From NCBI RefSeq assembly GCF_030817655.1, contig NZ_JAUSZM010000003.1, positions 10,292,001-10,356,000 on the forward strand: a stretch of DNA of 64,000 bases, given 5' to 3'. Positions 24,854-34,627 of the stretch are shown here, piece by piece. The DNA comes from Streptomyces sp. V4I2 (lineage in GTDB: Bacteria; Actinomycetota; Actinomycetes; Streptomycetales; Streptomycetaceae). The notes below the pieces were generated by a model. It was not told where the DNA came from. It searched no databases and worked only from the letters and a program-made list of their open reading frames with translations. Every line of letters starts with the position of its first letter. The stretch's first letter is position 1. The position numbers and the translations under genes are program-made.

Positions 24854-25008
24854 GCGGCGGCATGCTCGCCCCCCGGCACGACGACCGGTGCCCGGTCATC
24901 AGCACGGTCGTCCATCCGATCCACGTCCCCTACGACTGGTACGCCCGCCTGGCCGGGAGCTCCCGCCTGCGCCGGTGCGTACCCGGTCCTGTGAAGGAGT
25001 CCTTGTCC

Positions 25009-26442
25009 ATGACCGCGAACGCCTCTTCAGCGGGGCGGGCCCACTCAGGGGCCGCGCTCCGCCCGACCAACCTCCGGCGCGTCACCTATATCTCGGCGGC
25101 CGCGTCGATCGGCGGCTTCCTGTTCGGCTACGACAGTGCCGTCATCAACGGCGCCGTCACCGGAATCCAGCACCGATTCGATGTCACCTCCAGCGAGACG
25201 GGCACCATTGTCGCCTCCGCGCTGCTCGGTTCCGCCTTCGGAGCGGCCGTCGCCGGACGTCTCGCCGACCGCATAGGCCGTCGGCGCGTGATGCACTTCG
25301 CCGCGGTTCTCTTCGCGATCAGCGCGCTCGGCTCGTCCATGCCCTTCTCCGTCTGGGACCTGGGCGCCTGGCGCATCGTCGGCGGTATGGCGATCGGCCT
25401 CGCCTCGCTGATCGGGCCCACCTACATCGCCGAGGTCGCGCCGCCCGACCATCGCGGGCGGCTGGCCTCGTTCCAGCAGGCGGCCATCGTGCTCGGCATC
25501 ACCGCCTCCCAGCTCGTCAACTGGGGCATCGCCCAAGGGGCCGACGGCAAGAGCGAGAACCTGCTGGGTGCCCTGCATGCCTGGCAGTGGATGCTGATGG
25601 CCGCGGTCGTACCGGCCCTCGCCTACCTGTTCCTCACCCTGCGCATCCCGGAGTCGCCGCACTTCCTCGTCGCCACGGGCCGCGAGGTCCAGGCCCTCGC
25701 CGTGCTGCGCGACCTGCAAGGCACGTACGCGGGCTCCGAGGAGCGGATCGCCGAGATCCAGCATGCTCTCAAGACCGATCACAAGCCGCGGGTGCGCGAT
25801 CTGCTCGACGGCCGCTTCGGGCTGCTGCCGATCGTGTGGGTCGGCATCGGGCTGGCCGTCTTCCAGCAGCTCGTCGGCATCAACGTCATCTTCTACTACT
25901 CGTCGCTGCTGTGGCAGTCGGTGGGCATCGACCAGGCCAACTCCCTTCTGATCAGCCTGTCCACGTCGATCATCAACATCATCGGCACCGTCGTGGCGAT
26001 GCTGCTGATCGACCGGGTCGGCCGGAAACCGCTCGCGCTGACCGGTTCGGCCGGCATGGCCGTGTCGCTGGCCTTCGCCTCCTGGGCCTTCTCGTACAAG
26101 ACAGGCAGCGGCGGCAGTCTGTCCATCCCGGACGCCCAGGGCACCGTGGCGCTGGTCGCCGCCCACTCCTTCGTGTTCTTCTTCGCGGTCTCATGGGGTG
26201 TGGTGCTCTGGGTGATGGTCGGCGAGATGTTCCCGCTGAGGATCCGCGCCGCCGCGATGTCGGTGGCGACCGCCGCGAACTGGATCGCCAACTGGGCCGT
26301 CACAGAGAGCTTCCCCCGCATGTCGGACTGGAACCTGTCGTCCACCTACGCGATCTACGCGGCCTTCGCCGTGCTCTCGTTCGTCTTCGTCGCCGTCAGG
26401 GTGCGCGAGACCAACGGCAAGAAGCTGGAGGAGATGGGATGA
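25009..26442 (+). CDS. MFS sugar/proton symporter (GlcP-like)
   Basis: A 477-residue sugar porter of the major facilitator superfamily with about 12 membrane helices. Hallmarks are GFLFGYDSAVINGA in helix 1, the loop motif GRLADRIGRRRV, PESPHFLV after helix 6, QQLVGINVIFYYS in helix 7, and DRVGRKPL. These fit bacterial glucose permeases such as Streptomyces GlcP. ATG 25009 has AAGGAG about 10 nt upstream, giving the usual start and a normal length. It lies 155 nt after glucokinase, and its stop overlaps the start of the WhiB gene. Confidence 0.87.
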   Translation: MTANASSAGRAHSGAALRPTNLRRVTYISAAASIGGFLFGYDSAVINGAVTGIQHRFDVTSSETGTIVASALLGSAFGAAVAGRLADRIGRRRVMHFAAVLFAISALGSSMPFSVWDLGAWRIVGGMAIGLASLIGPTYIAEVAPPDHRGRLASFQQAAIVLGITASQLVNWGIAQGADGKSENLLGALHAWQWMLMAAVVPALAYLFLTLRIPESPHFLVATGREVQALAVLRDLQGTYAGSEERIAEIQHALKTDHKPRVRDLLDGRFGLLPIVWVGIGLAVFQQLVGINVIFYYSSLLWQSVGIDQANSLLISLSTSIINIIGTVVAMLLIDRVGRKPLALTGSAGMAVSLAFASWAFSYKTGSGGSLSIPDAQGTVALVAAHSFVFFFAVSWGVVLWVMVGEMFPLRIRAAAMSVATAANWIANWAVTESFPRMSDWNLSSTYAIYAAFAVLSFVFVAVRVRETNGKKLEEMG

Positions 26443-26810
26443 CAGCGTCTCGTACCCCCCTGATGAACAACGGTGTCCTGCCCGTCCGCCCGGCGGCGGG
26501 CTGGTCGCCGGCCGCGGCCTGCCGAGGTGCCGACATCGAGACCTTCTTCCCCCCTCCGGGCGACCTGGCGACCGTCCGACGGGCGCTGATGATCTGCGAT
26601 CGGTGCCCGGTGCGGATGCCGTGCCGCCGGTATGCGCTCGACCACCGGGAGCGGCACGGGATCTGGGGAGGTCTGACCGAGGAGACACGGGAGACGCTCA
26701 TCCGCATCGGGCCGCCGCCGGCCGTGCCCTCTCTGCCACAGGAACTCGTCGCCGAACCCATCGTGGAACGGGGGTTCGCCCTGCTGGAGTCGTCCCGGGG
26801 CGCGCGGTGA
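26439..26810 (+). CDS. WhiB-like iron-sulfur transcription factor
   Basis: A 123-residue Wbl protein, an actinobacteria-specific [4Fe-4S] regulator that works with the main sigma factor. The four cluster ligands are Cys28, Cys53, Cys56 and Cys62 (ACRGAD...CDRCPVRMPC). They are followed by the family turn GIWGGLTEETR. The C-terminal tail is extended and lacks the strongly basic patch of DNA-binding members. Its ATG overlaps the transporter stop (ATGA) with GGAGGAG upstream, so it is translationally coupled to the sugar transporter. A link between sugar uptake and a redox-sensing regulator is an inference from this coupling. Confidence 0.88.
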   Translation: MTASRTPLMNNGVLPVRPAAGWSPAAACRGADIETFFPPPGDLATVRRALMICDRCPVRMPCRRYALDHRERHGIWGGLTEETRETLIRIGPPPAVPSLPQELVAEPIVERGFALLESSRGAR

Positions 26811-26956
26811 ACGCGGAACCGGCCGGGCCCACCGGCTCGGCCGGTTCTGTCGGGTGACCGCCTTCGGATCCGGGCCTCGGCGCCGCGGCGCAGCGGGAGT
26901 TGAGTCGTTCTACCGATGGTGCGATCGCGCCGAGGGTGTAGAGGGCCACGGTTAGG

Positions 26957-29794
26957 ATGTGGTGCGACGTGACTCCCTGCACTGAGGAAGCCGCACATGT
27001 TCAGCACAGCAGCCGGGGCCCTCCAGCGGCCGAACCGAGCCCCCGCGCGATGATCGGCCGGGACGCGGAGCTGCGAATCCTGCGCGGGCTGCTGGCGGAC
27101 GCGGCGAACGGACGCGGCAGTGCGCTGTTGATCCACGGCACCGCCGGTGTCGGTAAGTCGGCTCTGCTGCGCTCGGTCGGTGCCGAGGGCACTGAGGGCG
27201 GTTTCAAGGTGCTGAGCGCAGCCGGTGTGGAGACCGAGCTGTGGCTGCCGTTCGCGGCTCTGCAACTGCTGCTGCAACCGGCCGCCGACGGCATCGGGAA
27301 GCTGCCGTCTCCGCACCGCACCGCGCTGGTCGACGCCTTCAGCGCCACCCAGACGGAACCCCATATCTTCCGGGTCGCGCTCGCCGTGCTCGAACTGCTC
27401 ACCGACGAGGCCGACCGGCAACCGCTCCTGTTGCTCGTCGATGACCTGCAGTGGATCGATTCGCCGAGCCGGGACGTCCTCAGATTCGTCGTCCGGCGCA
27501 CCCGCGATCTTCCCGTACTGGTCGTGGCGGCGTCCCGGGTTCACTCTCCCGACTCCTACGCCCCGAGCGCGCAGCCGGACCTCCATCTGCAACCGCTCGA
27601 CCCGTCCGCCGCCGCCGATCTGCTCGACGCGGGTGCACCGGACCTGTCGGCGCCGCTGCGGGCCCTCATCCTGGAGCGCGCCGCGGGCAACCCGCTGGCC
27701 CTGGTCGAGCTGCCCAAGACGGTGCAGGACCTCGCACCGCAGCTGGACGATCTGCCGCTGACCCGGCGGCTGGAGGACGCGTTCGCCGCGCGTACGGACT
27801 CGGCGAGCCCGGAGTGCCGAACGCTCCTGTTGGCCCTGGCCACCGAGCCCAGCGCACCACTGAACCGGCTGCTGGACGTGTCGAGTCGTCTGACGGGCAC
27901 GACGGTTTCCGTGGACGCCGTACAGGAGGCGGTCGACGCGGGCCTGGTCATTCTGGTGGGCCGTAGCCTCGAGTTCCGGCATCCGCTGATGCGCTCGGCG
28001 ATCTACACCCGTGCCACGGTCGCCGACCGGCTGGCCACCCACCGCGCCATCGCCGTGGCCATGGCCGACACCCCCGAGCGCCAGCTCCTCCACCTGGCGG
28101 CCGCGACGCTCGGCCCGGACGAGGAACTCGCCGCCAGGCTGGAACGTTTCGCCGACACCGCGCTGGCCCGGGGCAAGGTGGCCTCCGCCGTGCCGGCCCT
28201 GCGCCAGGCGGCCGAGCTCGTCCAGGACCCGCGCCGCAGGACCGAAATTCTGGTCCGGGCGGTCGAGTCGGCCAGCGAGATCAATGACCGGGTTCACACC
28301 CAGCTGTTGCTGGACCGGGCCGACATGAGCGAACTCGGCCCGCTGGAGCGGGCCCGCCTCATGGTCGTCTCCGACAAGGCGGCGTTCGAACCCGACGAGC
28401 CGCACCGCCGGATCGAGGACATGGTGACCACAGCGGCCGGCGCGTTCGACGCAGGCGGCGTGCAGGTCGCCGAGAACCTGCTGTGGCGGGCGGCCGCCCG
28501 GTGCTTCTTCCAGGACGGCGACGCACGGGTGCGCACGCTGGCCGCGGCCGAGCTGGACCGATGGAGCCCCGACCCGGACGCTCCCGTCGTGCTGACGGTA
28601 CGGGCATACACCGAACCGTTCCGGTACGGCGCCGAGGTGATCGCACGGCTCGGCAGCCTCCGGCCGGACCGCCTGGACGGCCGGATCATGCATTTCCTCG
28701 GCAGCGGCGCGATGGTCATGGGCGACGCCACCCTCGCCGCCCGGTACCTGTCACTGGCGGCCGCGGCGTGGCGGTTGCAGGGCAGGCTCGGGCTGCTCGC
28801 CCGGTCACTTGCGGGCAGTTGGCCGCGGGTGTACCTCGGTCAGCTCGATCGGGCTCGCGAGGAGTCCGGCGAGGGACTCGCGCTGGCCGAGGAGACCGGG
28901 GAGTGGATCGTCTGGCTGGGGGTGAAGGCGACAGGGAGTCTGGTGGCGGCGCTGCGCGGGGAGACCGAGGCCGCGGAGCGGATGCTCGGCGAGCTGCGGG
29001 CCCACCGGTTGTTCCCCGGCATGCCTTTCGCCGCCGTCATGGCGCAGCAGGTGGAGGGCCTGCTCGCGCTCTTCGACGGCCGCGCGGCCGAGGCGTACGA
29101 CGCACTCGCGCGCGCGTTCGATCCGACGGACCCGCACTACCACTCGGTCAGCCGCTGGCTGCTCGCACCGGACCTGGCGGACGCCGCAGTGGCCGCGGGC
29201 ACCGTGCAGCGGGCCCGGGAACTACTGGACGGACTCCCCGAGCTGGCCACCCGACTGCCCTCGGAAATGATGGTGGTGGCCCACGTCTACACCGAGGCGG
29301 TGCTGGCGCCGGACGACACGGCGGAGGAGCACTACACCGCGGCACTGGCCGCGTTGCCCGCCGGCTGGGCCCTGGCGCGGGCCCGGCTGCACCTGCACCA
29401 CGGCCGTCGGCTGCGTCGCCAACGGCACAACGTCGAAGCCCGCAACCCGCTGCGCAGCGCCCGCGACGAGTTCGACCGGGTCGGCGCGCGGCCCTGGGCC
29501 GAGATGGCTCGCGAGCAGTTGCGTGCCGCCGGCGAGTCGAGCGGCCGGCGGCAGGCGAACACCAGCGACCGGCTGTCGGCCCAGGAGATGCAGATCGCCG
29601 TGCTCGCGTCGCGGGGACTGAGCAACCGGGAGATCGGCCAGCGCCTGTTCATCTCGCACCGCACCGTCGGAGCCCACCTGTACCGCATCTATCCCCGCCT
29701 CGGCATCACCAGCCGGGGCAAGCTCGCTGCGGCGCTCGCCGCACTCCAGGACGGACACCCTGCGAGCGACTCGTCAGGCGCCGACGCCGGTTGA
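26957..29794 (+). CDS. LAL-type LuxR regulator (LAL-4)
   Basis: A regulator of about 945 residues. Walker A is GTAGVGKSALL, Walker B LLLLVDDLQWID, sensor region GNPLALVELP. A helical repeat middle is followed by the C-terminal HTH (LSAQEMQIAVLASRGLSNRE then IGQRLFISHRTVGAHLYRIY). The start is uncertain: ATG 26957 has only a weak site, and ATG 27050 (MIGRDAEL) is also plausible and closer to where the family homology begins. It is monocistronic, without a TGTCACA promoter. Confidence 0.83.
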   Translation: MWCDVTPCTEEAAHVQHSSRGPPAAEPSPRAMIGRDAELRILRGLLADAANGRGSALLIHGTAGVGKSALLRSVGAEGTEGGFKVLSAAGVETELWLPFAALQLLLQPAADGIGKLPSPHRTALVDAFSATQTEPHIFRVALAVLELLTDEADRQPLLLLVDDLQWIDSPSRDVLRFVVRRTRDLPVLVVAASRVHSPDSYAPSAQPDLHLQPLDPSAAADLLDAGAPDLSAPLRALILERAAGNPLALVELPKTVQDLAPQLDDLPLTRRLEDAFAARTDSASPECRTLLLALATEPSAPLNRLLDVSSRLTGTTVSVDAVQEAVDAGLVILVGRSLEFRHPLMRSAIYTRATVADRLATHRAIAVAMADTPERQLLHLAAATLGPDEELAARLERFADTALARGKVASAVPALRQAAELVQDPRRRTEILVRAVESASEINDRVHTQLLLDRADMSELGPLERARLMVVSDKAAFEPDEPHRRIEDMVTTAAGAFDAGGVQVAENLLWRAAARCFFQDGDARVRTLAAAELDRWSPDPDAPVVLTVRAYTEPFRYGAEVIARLGSLRPDRLDGRIMHFLGSGAMVMGDATLAARYLSLAAAAWRLQGRLGLLARSLAGSWPRVYLGQLDRAREESGEGLALAEETGEWIVWLGVKATGSLVAALRGETEAAERMLGELRAHRLFPGMPFAAVMAQQVEGLLALFDGRAAEAYDALARAFDPTDPHYHSVSRWLLAPDLADAAVAAGTVQRARELLDGLPELATRLPSEMMVVAHVYTEAVLAPDDTAEEHYTAALAALPAGWALARARLHLHHGRRLRRQRHNVEARNPLRSARDEFDRVGARPWAEMAREQLRAAGESSGRRQANTSDRLSAQEMQIAVLASRGLSNREIGQRLFISHRTVGAHLYRIYPRLGITSRGKLAAALAALQDGHPASDSSGADAG

Positions 29795-30077
29795 CAACAC
29801 GTAGTCCACCCGCCTGTTCGACTCTTGGCTGCCCGGGCGGGGAGAAACGCGTCTGCCTGAAATCGACGAGGACCAGCGGGCGTCCCGTTTCGCCCTCGCC
29901 TTGCGCGCTCAAAGTCCGTGGGGGAACCGCCCTGACCAGCACCGTCACAGGGCGGGCGAGCCTGCTCAGTCGTTCTGCGGGCCCGCAGGCGAGCCGACTC
30001 GTCACGGTCGACCACGGGCACGGCGATCAGCGGACGGATTACCATACTCAGCGAACATTCCTGACAAGGGAGCTGCC

Positions 30078-32852
30078 ATGGCGAGCCGCGGTGCACGGGC
30101 CGGGCTTCTCGGCAGGGAGAGCGAATGCAAGGCCCTCGACGATCTCGTGGCAGGTGCCAGAACCGGGCGCAGCGGTGTCCTGGTCCTGCGCGGTGAGCCC
30201 GGGATCGGCAAGACCGAGCTGCTGAGACATCTCCTCGGTCGTACCACCGGATGTCGCACCATCAGAGCGGCCGGCGTCCAGTCCGAGATGGAACTCTCCT
30301 ACGCCGGCCTGCACCAGCTCTGCGCTCCCCTGCTCAGCGGGCTCGACCAGCTGCCCGAGCCTCAGCGTGATGCGCTCGGCACGGCTTTCGGTGTGCGCGC
30401 CGGCGCCGCGCCCGACCGGTTCCTCGTCGGTCTGGCCACACTGAGTCTCATCGCGGACGCCGGCGGTGACCAGCCGCTGGTCTGCATTGTCGACGACGCG
30501 CAGTGGCTGGACAAGGCGTCCGCGCTGACCTTGGAGTTCGTGGCCCGCCGACTGCTCGCAGAATCGGTTGTGCTCGTCTTCGCCGTCCGTGAACCCAGTG
30601 CCGGCCATACGCTCGGCAGCCTTCCCGAGCTGTCCCTCACGGGACTGACCGAGCGTGACTCCCGGACACTGCTCGACTCGGTCGTCACCGGTCCGCTGGA
30701 TGAACGGGTGCGCGACCGCATAGTCGCCGAGTCACGCGGCAACCCGCTGGCCCTGCTCGAGCTGCCGCGCGGGTTGACCACGGCGGAGATGGCCGGAGGG
30801 TTCGGGCGTCCGGACGCGTTGCCGTTGTCGAGCCAGATCGAGCAGGGGTTCCTCCGCCGCATTCAGGAGCTTCCGTCCGAGACCCGACGCCTGTTGTTCA
30901 TCGCCGCCGCGGAACCGCTGGGCGACGTGACACTGCTGAGGCGTGCGGCCGGCCGCCTCGGGATCGACGCCGACACCGCCGTGTCGCACGAAGGCGCGGC
31001 AGACCTGATCACACTCGGCACCCGGGTGCGGTTCCGGCACCCGCTGGTGCGCTCGGCGGCCTATCGAGCGGCGGGCCCGAGCGAACGTCGAGAGGGGCAC
31101 AGGGCGCTGGCCGACGTCACCGATGCCCGGCTCGACCCCGACCGCCGGGCCTGGCACCTGGCCGACGCGGCCTCGGGGCCCGACGAGACAGTGGCCACCG
31201 CACTGGAGCGCTCCGCGGGCCGGGCCCACGCACGCGGCGGCATCGCCGCGGCCGCCGCCTTCCTCCACCGTGCGACCGCGCTGACACAGGACCCCGCGCG
31301 ACGCGCACAGCGCGCCATGGACGCAGCACAGGCGAAACTCCACGCCGGGGCGTTCGAGCCGGCCGCCACCCTCCTCGCCACGGCGGCGGCCGGACCCCTC
31401 GACGAACTGGGCCGAGCGCGGATCGAGGTGCTGCGCGCCGGGATGGCGTTCGCCCAGAACCGCGGCGGCGAAGCCCCGCAGCTGCTGCTCGCCGCCGCTC
31501 GCCGGTTCGGCCGGCTGGACGATGTCGCACTCTCTCGTGAGACCTACCTGGACGCCATGGCGGCGGCAATATTCGCCGGCCGCCTGGCGCGCGGCCCAGG
31601 GCTGCTGGAGGTGGCCGAGGCCGCCCGTGAGGCCCCGCCGGCACGGCAGCCACAGGTGTCCGACCTGGTGCTGGACGCCCTCGCCGTGCGAGTCGCCGAC
31701 GGTTACCCAGCCTCGGCGTCGATGATGGAGCACGCACTCGAAGCACTCTGCGACGAGCGACTCCCCGTACAGGAGCAGCTGCGCCGGCTTTGGCTCGCGT
31801 CCGTCATCGCCTCGGAGCTGTGGGACGACGAGCGCTGGCACGCGGCCGCGACCCGTCATGTGACGGTCACCCGCGAGGCCGGAGCCCTCAGCGCTCTCCC
31901 CGACGCGCTCGACTCCCGCGCGTTCGTGCACCTCATCGCCGGGGAACTGGCGGCGGCCGAGTCGCTGATCGAGGAGATCGAGGCGGTGTGCGCGGCAACC
32001 GGCAACAGCAACCCGGGACGTGTGGGCCCCCTCGGTCTGGCCGTCTGGCGTGGTCGTGAGGGAGAGGCCCGTACGTTGATCGACGCGGCCCTGGCCGAGG
32101 CGGTGCCGCGGGGCCAGGGGGCCAGTGTCACCGTCACACGCTGGTACGAGGCGGTGCTCTGCAACGGGCTCGGCCAGTACGCGCAGGCGCTGGCCGCGGC
32201 CCGGGAGGCAGCGGCCGAGCAGCGGGAGTTCGCCTCGCCCCGATGGGGCCTGGTCGAGCTGATCGAGGCGGCCGTACGGAGCGGCTCACCTGAGTCGGCC
32301 ACCGGCGCGCTGGAGCGGCTCTCGGAGGCGACGCGAGCCAGCGGCACCGACTGGGCGCTGGGTGTGGAAGCGCGCTCGCGGGCGCTGCTCAGCGAGGGCG
32401 ACTCCGCGGAGCGGCTCTACCGTGAGGCGATCGAGCGGCTCGCACGGACCCGGGTCCGCATGGAACTCGCCCGTGCGCATCTGCTGTACGGGGAGTGGTT
32501 GCGCCGCGAGAACCGCCGCTCTGATGCCCGTGCCCAACTGGACGTCGCACATGAGATGTTCAGCCAGTTCGGGGCGGAGGCGTTCGCCGAACGCGCGCGA
32601 GGCGAGTTGCAGGCGACGGGGGCGAAGGTCCGCACCCACGCGGTCGCGACGCCCACGGCTCTCACCTCGCAGGAGGCGCAGATCGCCCGACTCGCCGGCC
32701 AAGGGCTCACGAACCCCGAGATCGGCGCCCAGTTGTTCCTCAGCCGGCACACAGTCGAGTGGCACCTCCGCAAGGTGTTCTCGAAGCTCAGCATCTCTTC
32801 CCGCCGGGAGATCCGTGCCATCCAGTTCGAAGACGAGGCGACATCGGCCTGA
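30078..32852 (+). CDS. LAL-type LuxR regulator (LAL-5)
   Basis: A 924-residue regulator. ATG 30078 is preceded by AAGGGAG. Walker A GEPGIGKTELL lies near residue 42, Walker B VCIVDDAQWLDKAS follows, then GNPLALLELP. The C-terminal HTH reads LTSQEAQIARLAGQGLTNPE then IGAQLFLSRHTVEWHLRKVF. It is a close paralogue of the broken gene at 12874, of LAL-6 and of the partial gene at 63297, all sharing SYAGLHQLCAP near residue 70. The target is unknown. The 283-nt gap before it holds no recognisable gene. Confidence 0.85.
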   Translation: MASRGARAGLLGRESECKALDDLVAGARTGRSGVLVLRGEPGIGKTELLRHLLGRTTGCRTIRAAGVQSEMELSYAGLHQLCAPLLSGLDQLPEPQRDALGTAFGVRAGAAPDRFLVGLATLSLIADAGGDQPLVCIVDDAQWLDKASALTLEFVARRLLAESVVLVFAVREPSAGHTLGSLPELSLTGLTERDSRTLLDSVVTGPLDERVRDRIVAESRGNPLALLELPRGLTTAEMAGGFGRPDALPLSSQIEQGFLRRIQELPSETRRLLFIAAAEPLGDVTLLRRAAGRLGIDADTAVSHEGAADLITLGTRVRFRHPLVRSAAYRAAGPSERREGHRALADVTDARLDPDRRAWHLADAASGPDETVATALERSAGRAHARGGIAAAAAFLHRATALTQDPARRAQRAMDAAQAKLHAGAFEPAATLLATAAAGPLDELGRARIEVLRAGMAFAQNRGGEAPQLLLAAARRFGRLDDVALSRETYLDAMAAAIFAGRLARGPGLLEVAEAAREAPPARQPQVSDLVLDALAVRVADGYPASASMMEHALEALCDERLPVQEQLRRLWLASVIASELWDDERWHAAATRHVTVTREAGALSALPDALDSRAFVHLIAGELAAAESLIEEIEAVCAATGNSNPGRVGPLGLAVWRGREGEARTLIDAALAEAVPRGQGASVTVTRWYEAVLCNGLGQYAQALAAAREAAAEQREFASPRWGLVELIEAAVRSGSPESATGALERLSEATRASGTDWALGVEARSRALLSEGDSAERLYREAIERLARTRVRMELARAHLLYGEWLRRENRRSDARAQLDVAHEMFSQFGAEAFAERARGELQATGAKVRTHAVATPTALTSQEAQIARLAGQGLTNPEIGAQLFLSRHTVEWHLRKVFSKLSISSRREIRAIQFEDEATSA

Positions 32853-32867
32853 TCCGCGACTGGAGTG

Positions 32868-32913
32868 CCCCCGAAATCCGAGACCTGGACGTTGGACGCC
32901 TCGTATTCGGGGG
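32868..32913. terminator. Possible terminator after LAL-5
   Basis: An 8-bp stem CCCCCGAA/TTCGGGGG with a shorter inner GAG/CTC pairing lies 16 nt after the LAL-5 stop codon. No U-run. Confidence 0.4.
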
Positions 32914-32998
32914 CCTCACGGACATGGGCCGGAGCCTGGGATCCATCCCTTTTTCTTCGCGGGGAGCCCCGGCTTTCGGGCCGGGCCCCGACCCCGGT

Positions 32999-33151
32999 CA
33001 GCCGGGCGCGTTCCTGTCCAACGGGGCCGGGGCGAAGGCCGGGCTCAACACGTCGTTCATGGACGCCGGTTGGGTGTTCCCGACGATCCTGCACGCCAAG
33101 GCTGAAAGCGCCGGACGGGAAGTGATCGCCGTTACCCCCGTTAAGTCCTGA
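32999..33151 (+). pseudogene. TnpB (IS200/IS605-type) central fragment
   Basis: The frame reads AKAGLNTSFMDAGWVFPTIL and HAKAESAGREVIAVTP before a stop. This corresponds to the catalytic-core region of TnpB proteins (typically ...LNRSIxDAGWxxFxxxLxxKAExxGRxVxxVxP). Everything upstream is missing. The matching zinc-ribbon segment appears about 690 nt further on at 33850, so the gene was interrupted by the intervening DNA. Confidence 0.65.
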
Positions 33152-33156
33152 CGTCG

Positions 33157-33525
33157 ATGCCAGGCGTCGGTGTCAGGACCGGAGCCCGCATCCTGACCGA
33201 GGTCGGCGACGGCAGCACCTTCCCGACCGCCGGCCACCTCGCCGCCTACGCCGGTCTCGCACCCGCGACCCGGAGCTCGTGCTCCTCGATCCGCGGCGAA
33301 CAACCCTCCAGGAGAGGAAACAAACAGCTCAAACGGGCCTTCTTCCTCTCCGCGTTCGCCGCCCTGAGCGACCCGGCATCCCGGGCCTACTACGACAAGA
33401 AGATCGCCAAGGGTAAGCACCACACCCAGGCCCTGCTCTGCCTCGCCAGACGCCGGACCGACGTCCTCTTCGCCATGCTCCGCGACGGCACCTTCTACGA
33501 ACCCCAAACAGCTGCGGCCAGCTGA
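33157..33525 (+). pseudogene. IS110-family transposase, C-terminal fragment
   Basis: A 122-residue open frame begins PGVGVRTGARILTEVGDGS and continues TAGHLAAYAGLAPATRSS, RRGNKQLKRAFFLSAFAAL, YYDKKIAKGKHHTQALLCLARRR. This is the C-terminal transposase domain (Transposase_20 type) of IS110/IS116 elements, with the HhH-like GVG motif. The N-terminal DEDD domain is absent. It lies inside the interrupted TnpB remnant. Confidence 0.82.
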
Positions 33526-33543
33526 GGAGTCCAGACCGCTCGG

Positions 33544-33777
33544 TCAGTCCTCCGGCCGAAGCCGCTGACGAGCGGCCTCAAGCCGCTGGTCATAGTCAGG
33601 CGCGAACAACTCAGGAAGCACCTTGTCCAGCGTTCCGGCGATCCGATGGATCGGCGCCCAGATCGCCGGATCGTCGACAACGCGGCTGAGGTCCGTCATC
33701 TGGAGCCTCTCCAGCCAGTGCGACAGCACCAGTGCCTCGTCACTCGTGAGCTTGATCGTGACCTGGCTATCACTCAT
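33544..33777 (-). CDS. Small hypothetical protein
   Basis: A 77-residue acidic protein starting MSDSQVTIKLTSDEALVLS. ATG 33777 has GGAGGGG 7-13 nt upstream. It begins with a short beta-strand pattern, followed by two amphipathic helices. It has no membrane segment and no recognised family. It stands alone between the IS110 and TnpB remnants and may be cargo or a separate transferred gene. Confidence 0.55.
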   Translation of the reverse strand: MSDSQVTIKLTSDEALVLSHWLERLQMTDLSRVVDDPAIWAPIHRIAGTLDKVLPELFAPDYDQRLEAARQRLRPED

Positions 33778-33833
33778 GCACACCCCTCCGGCTCAGCCCG
33801 CCCTCGACCACACGAACCTACTGGCCTTGGACC

Positions 33834-33960
33834 TTGACCAAACACATAGGGGCCCCCGCAACGCCTCCCTGCCCCGAATGCGGGCATGCAGCCAAGGAGA
33901 ACCGCCCCACTCAGGAAAAGTTCCACTGCGCTGCCTGCGGCCACACCCCGCCAGGACAGC
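33834..33960 (+). pseudogene. TnpB zinc-ribbon fragment
   Basis: The frame contains CPECGHAAKENRPTQEKFHC followed by AACGH, which is the four-cysteine zinc ribbon of TnpB/OrfB proteins. The sequence before and after is degenerate. It is probably the 3' part of the TnpB gene whose core lies at 32999-33151. Confidence 0.7.
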
Positions 33961-34130
33961 AAGGTGTCACCAAGAGACGCACGTGCGTCAGCGGGTCCGC
34001 GACGACAAGCGGCAGAGCGGCCAATCGGCCTCCGAGCCCTCATGAAGGCCACGTGCCCGAACCGGGCTCTACGACGAAGGTGACGGGCAGCGTCGATCCT
34101 TCTTGTTCGCCGACATAAAGTGACCAGCCG

Positions 34131-34157
34131 TGTCACACAAGCTTGGGGTGCCTGGTC
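34131..34157 (+). promoter_or_regulatory. ECF41-type promoter upstream of a small gene
   Basis: TGTCACA at 34131-34137, 16 nt, GGTC at 34154-34157. The next start codon is at 34303, giving a leader of about 140 nt. Confidence 0.8.
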
Positions 34158-34302
34158 ATCTCTTCAACGGTTGTGTGAGCCGAGAAATGTGTGACGGCCG
34201 CCGTTCGCGCGTTCCGTTCGGACCTGCGGGTGCAGCACGAGGACACACTGGCCCAGCGGCCCACCTGCGTGCCGCACCCCACGAACTGACATGGAGGCGA
34301 CA

Positions 34303-34533
34303 ATGTTCGAGCACCGGACAGAGGCTGAGATGAGGCTGCACTCCGAGAAGATGGCCAGGGAACTCGCCCTGAAGAGGCGGCAGAAGGAGAGGGACGTCAC
34401 GAACGACCCCACCGAGAAGTCAGACGCAGTGAGCGGCGGCAGCACCGAGAACGATGACGTCGTCGAGACGCAGTGTGGGGCTGGCGAGACGCCCGCGACC
34501 ACGGGAACGACGGTCACCACTGACCCGAAGTGA
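34303..34533 (+). CDS. Small charged protein under an ECF41-type promoter
   Basis: A 76-residue protein starting MFEHRTEAEMRLHSEKMARE, with GGAGG nine bases upstream. The first half is a highly charged helix (RELALKRRQKERD). The second half is low-complexity, rich in Thr, Asp and Gly, and probably disordered, with one Cys. No family is recognised. The conserved promoter 146 nt upstream is the main reason to think it is expressed. Confidence 0.55.
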   Translation: MFEHRTEAEMRLHSEKMARELALKRRQKERDVTNDPTEKSDAVSGGSTENDDVVETQCGAGETPATTGTTVTTDPK

Positions 34534-34627
34534 GGAGACCGAACTCCGGAGCGGGCAGTGAGGGCGACTGTCGGCCACACTCCGCCGTGTCGGGAAGGAG
34601 AGTGGTCGGGCGAACTTGCCGGGCCGG

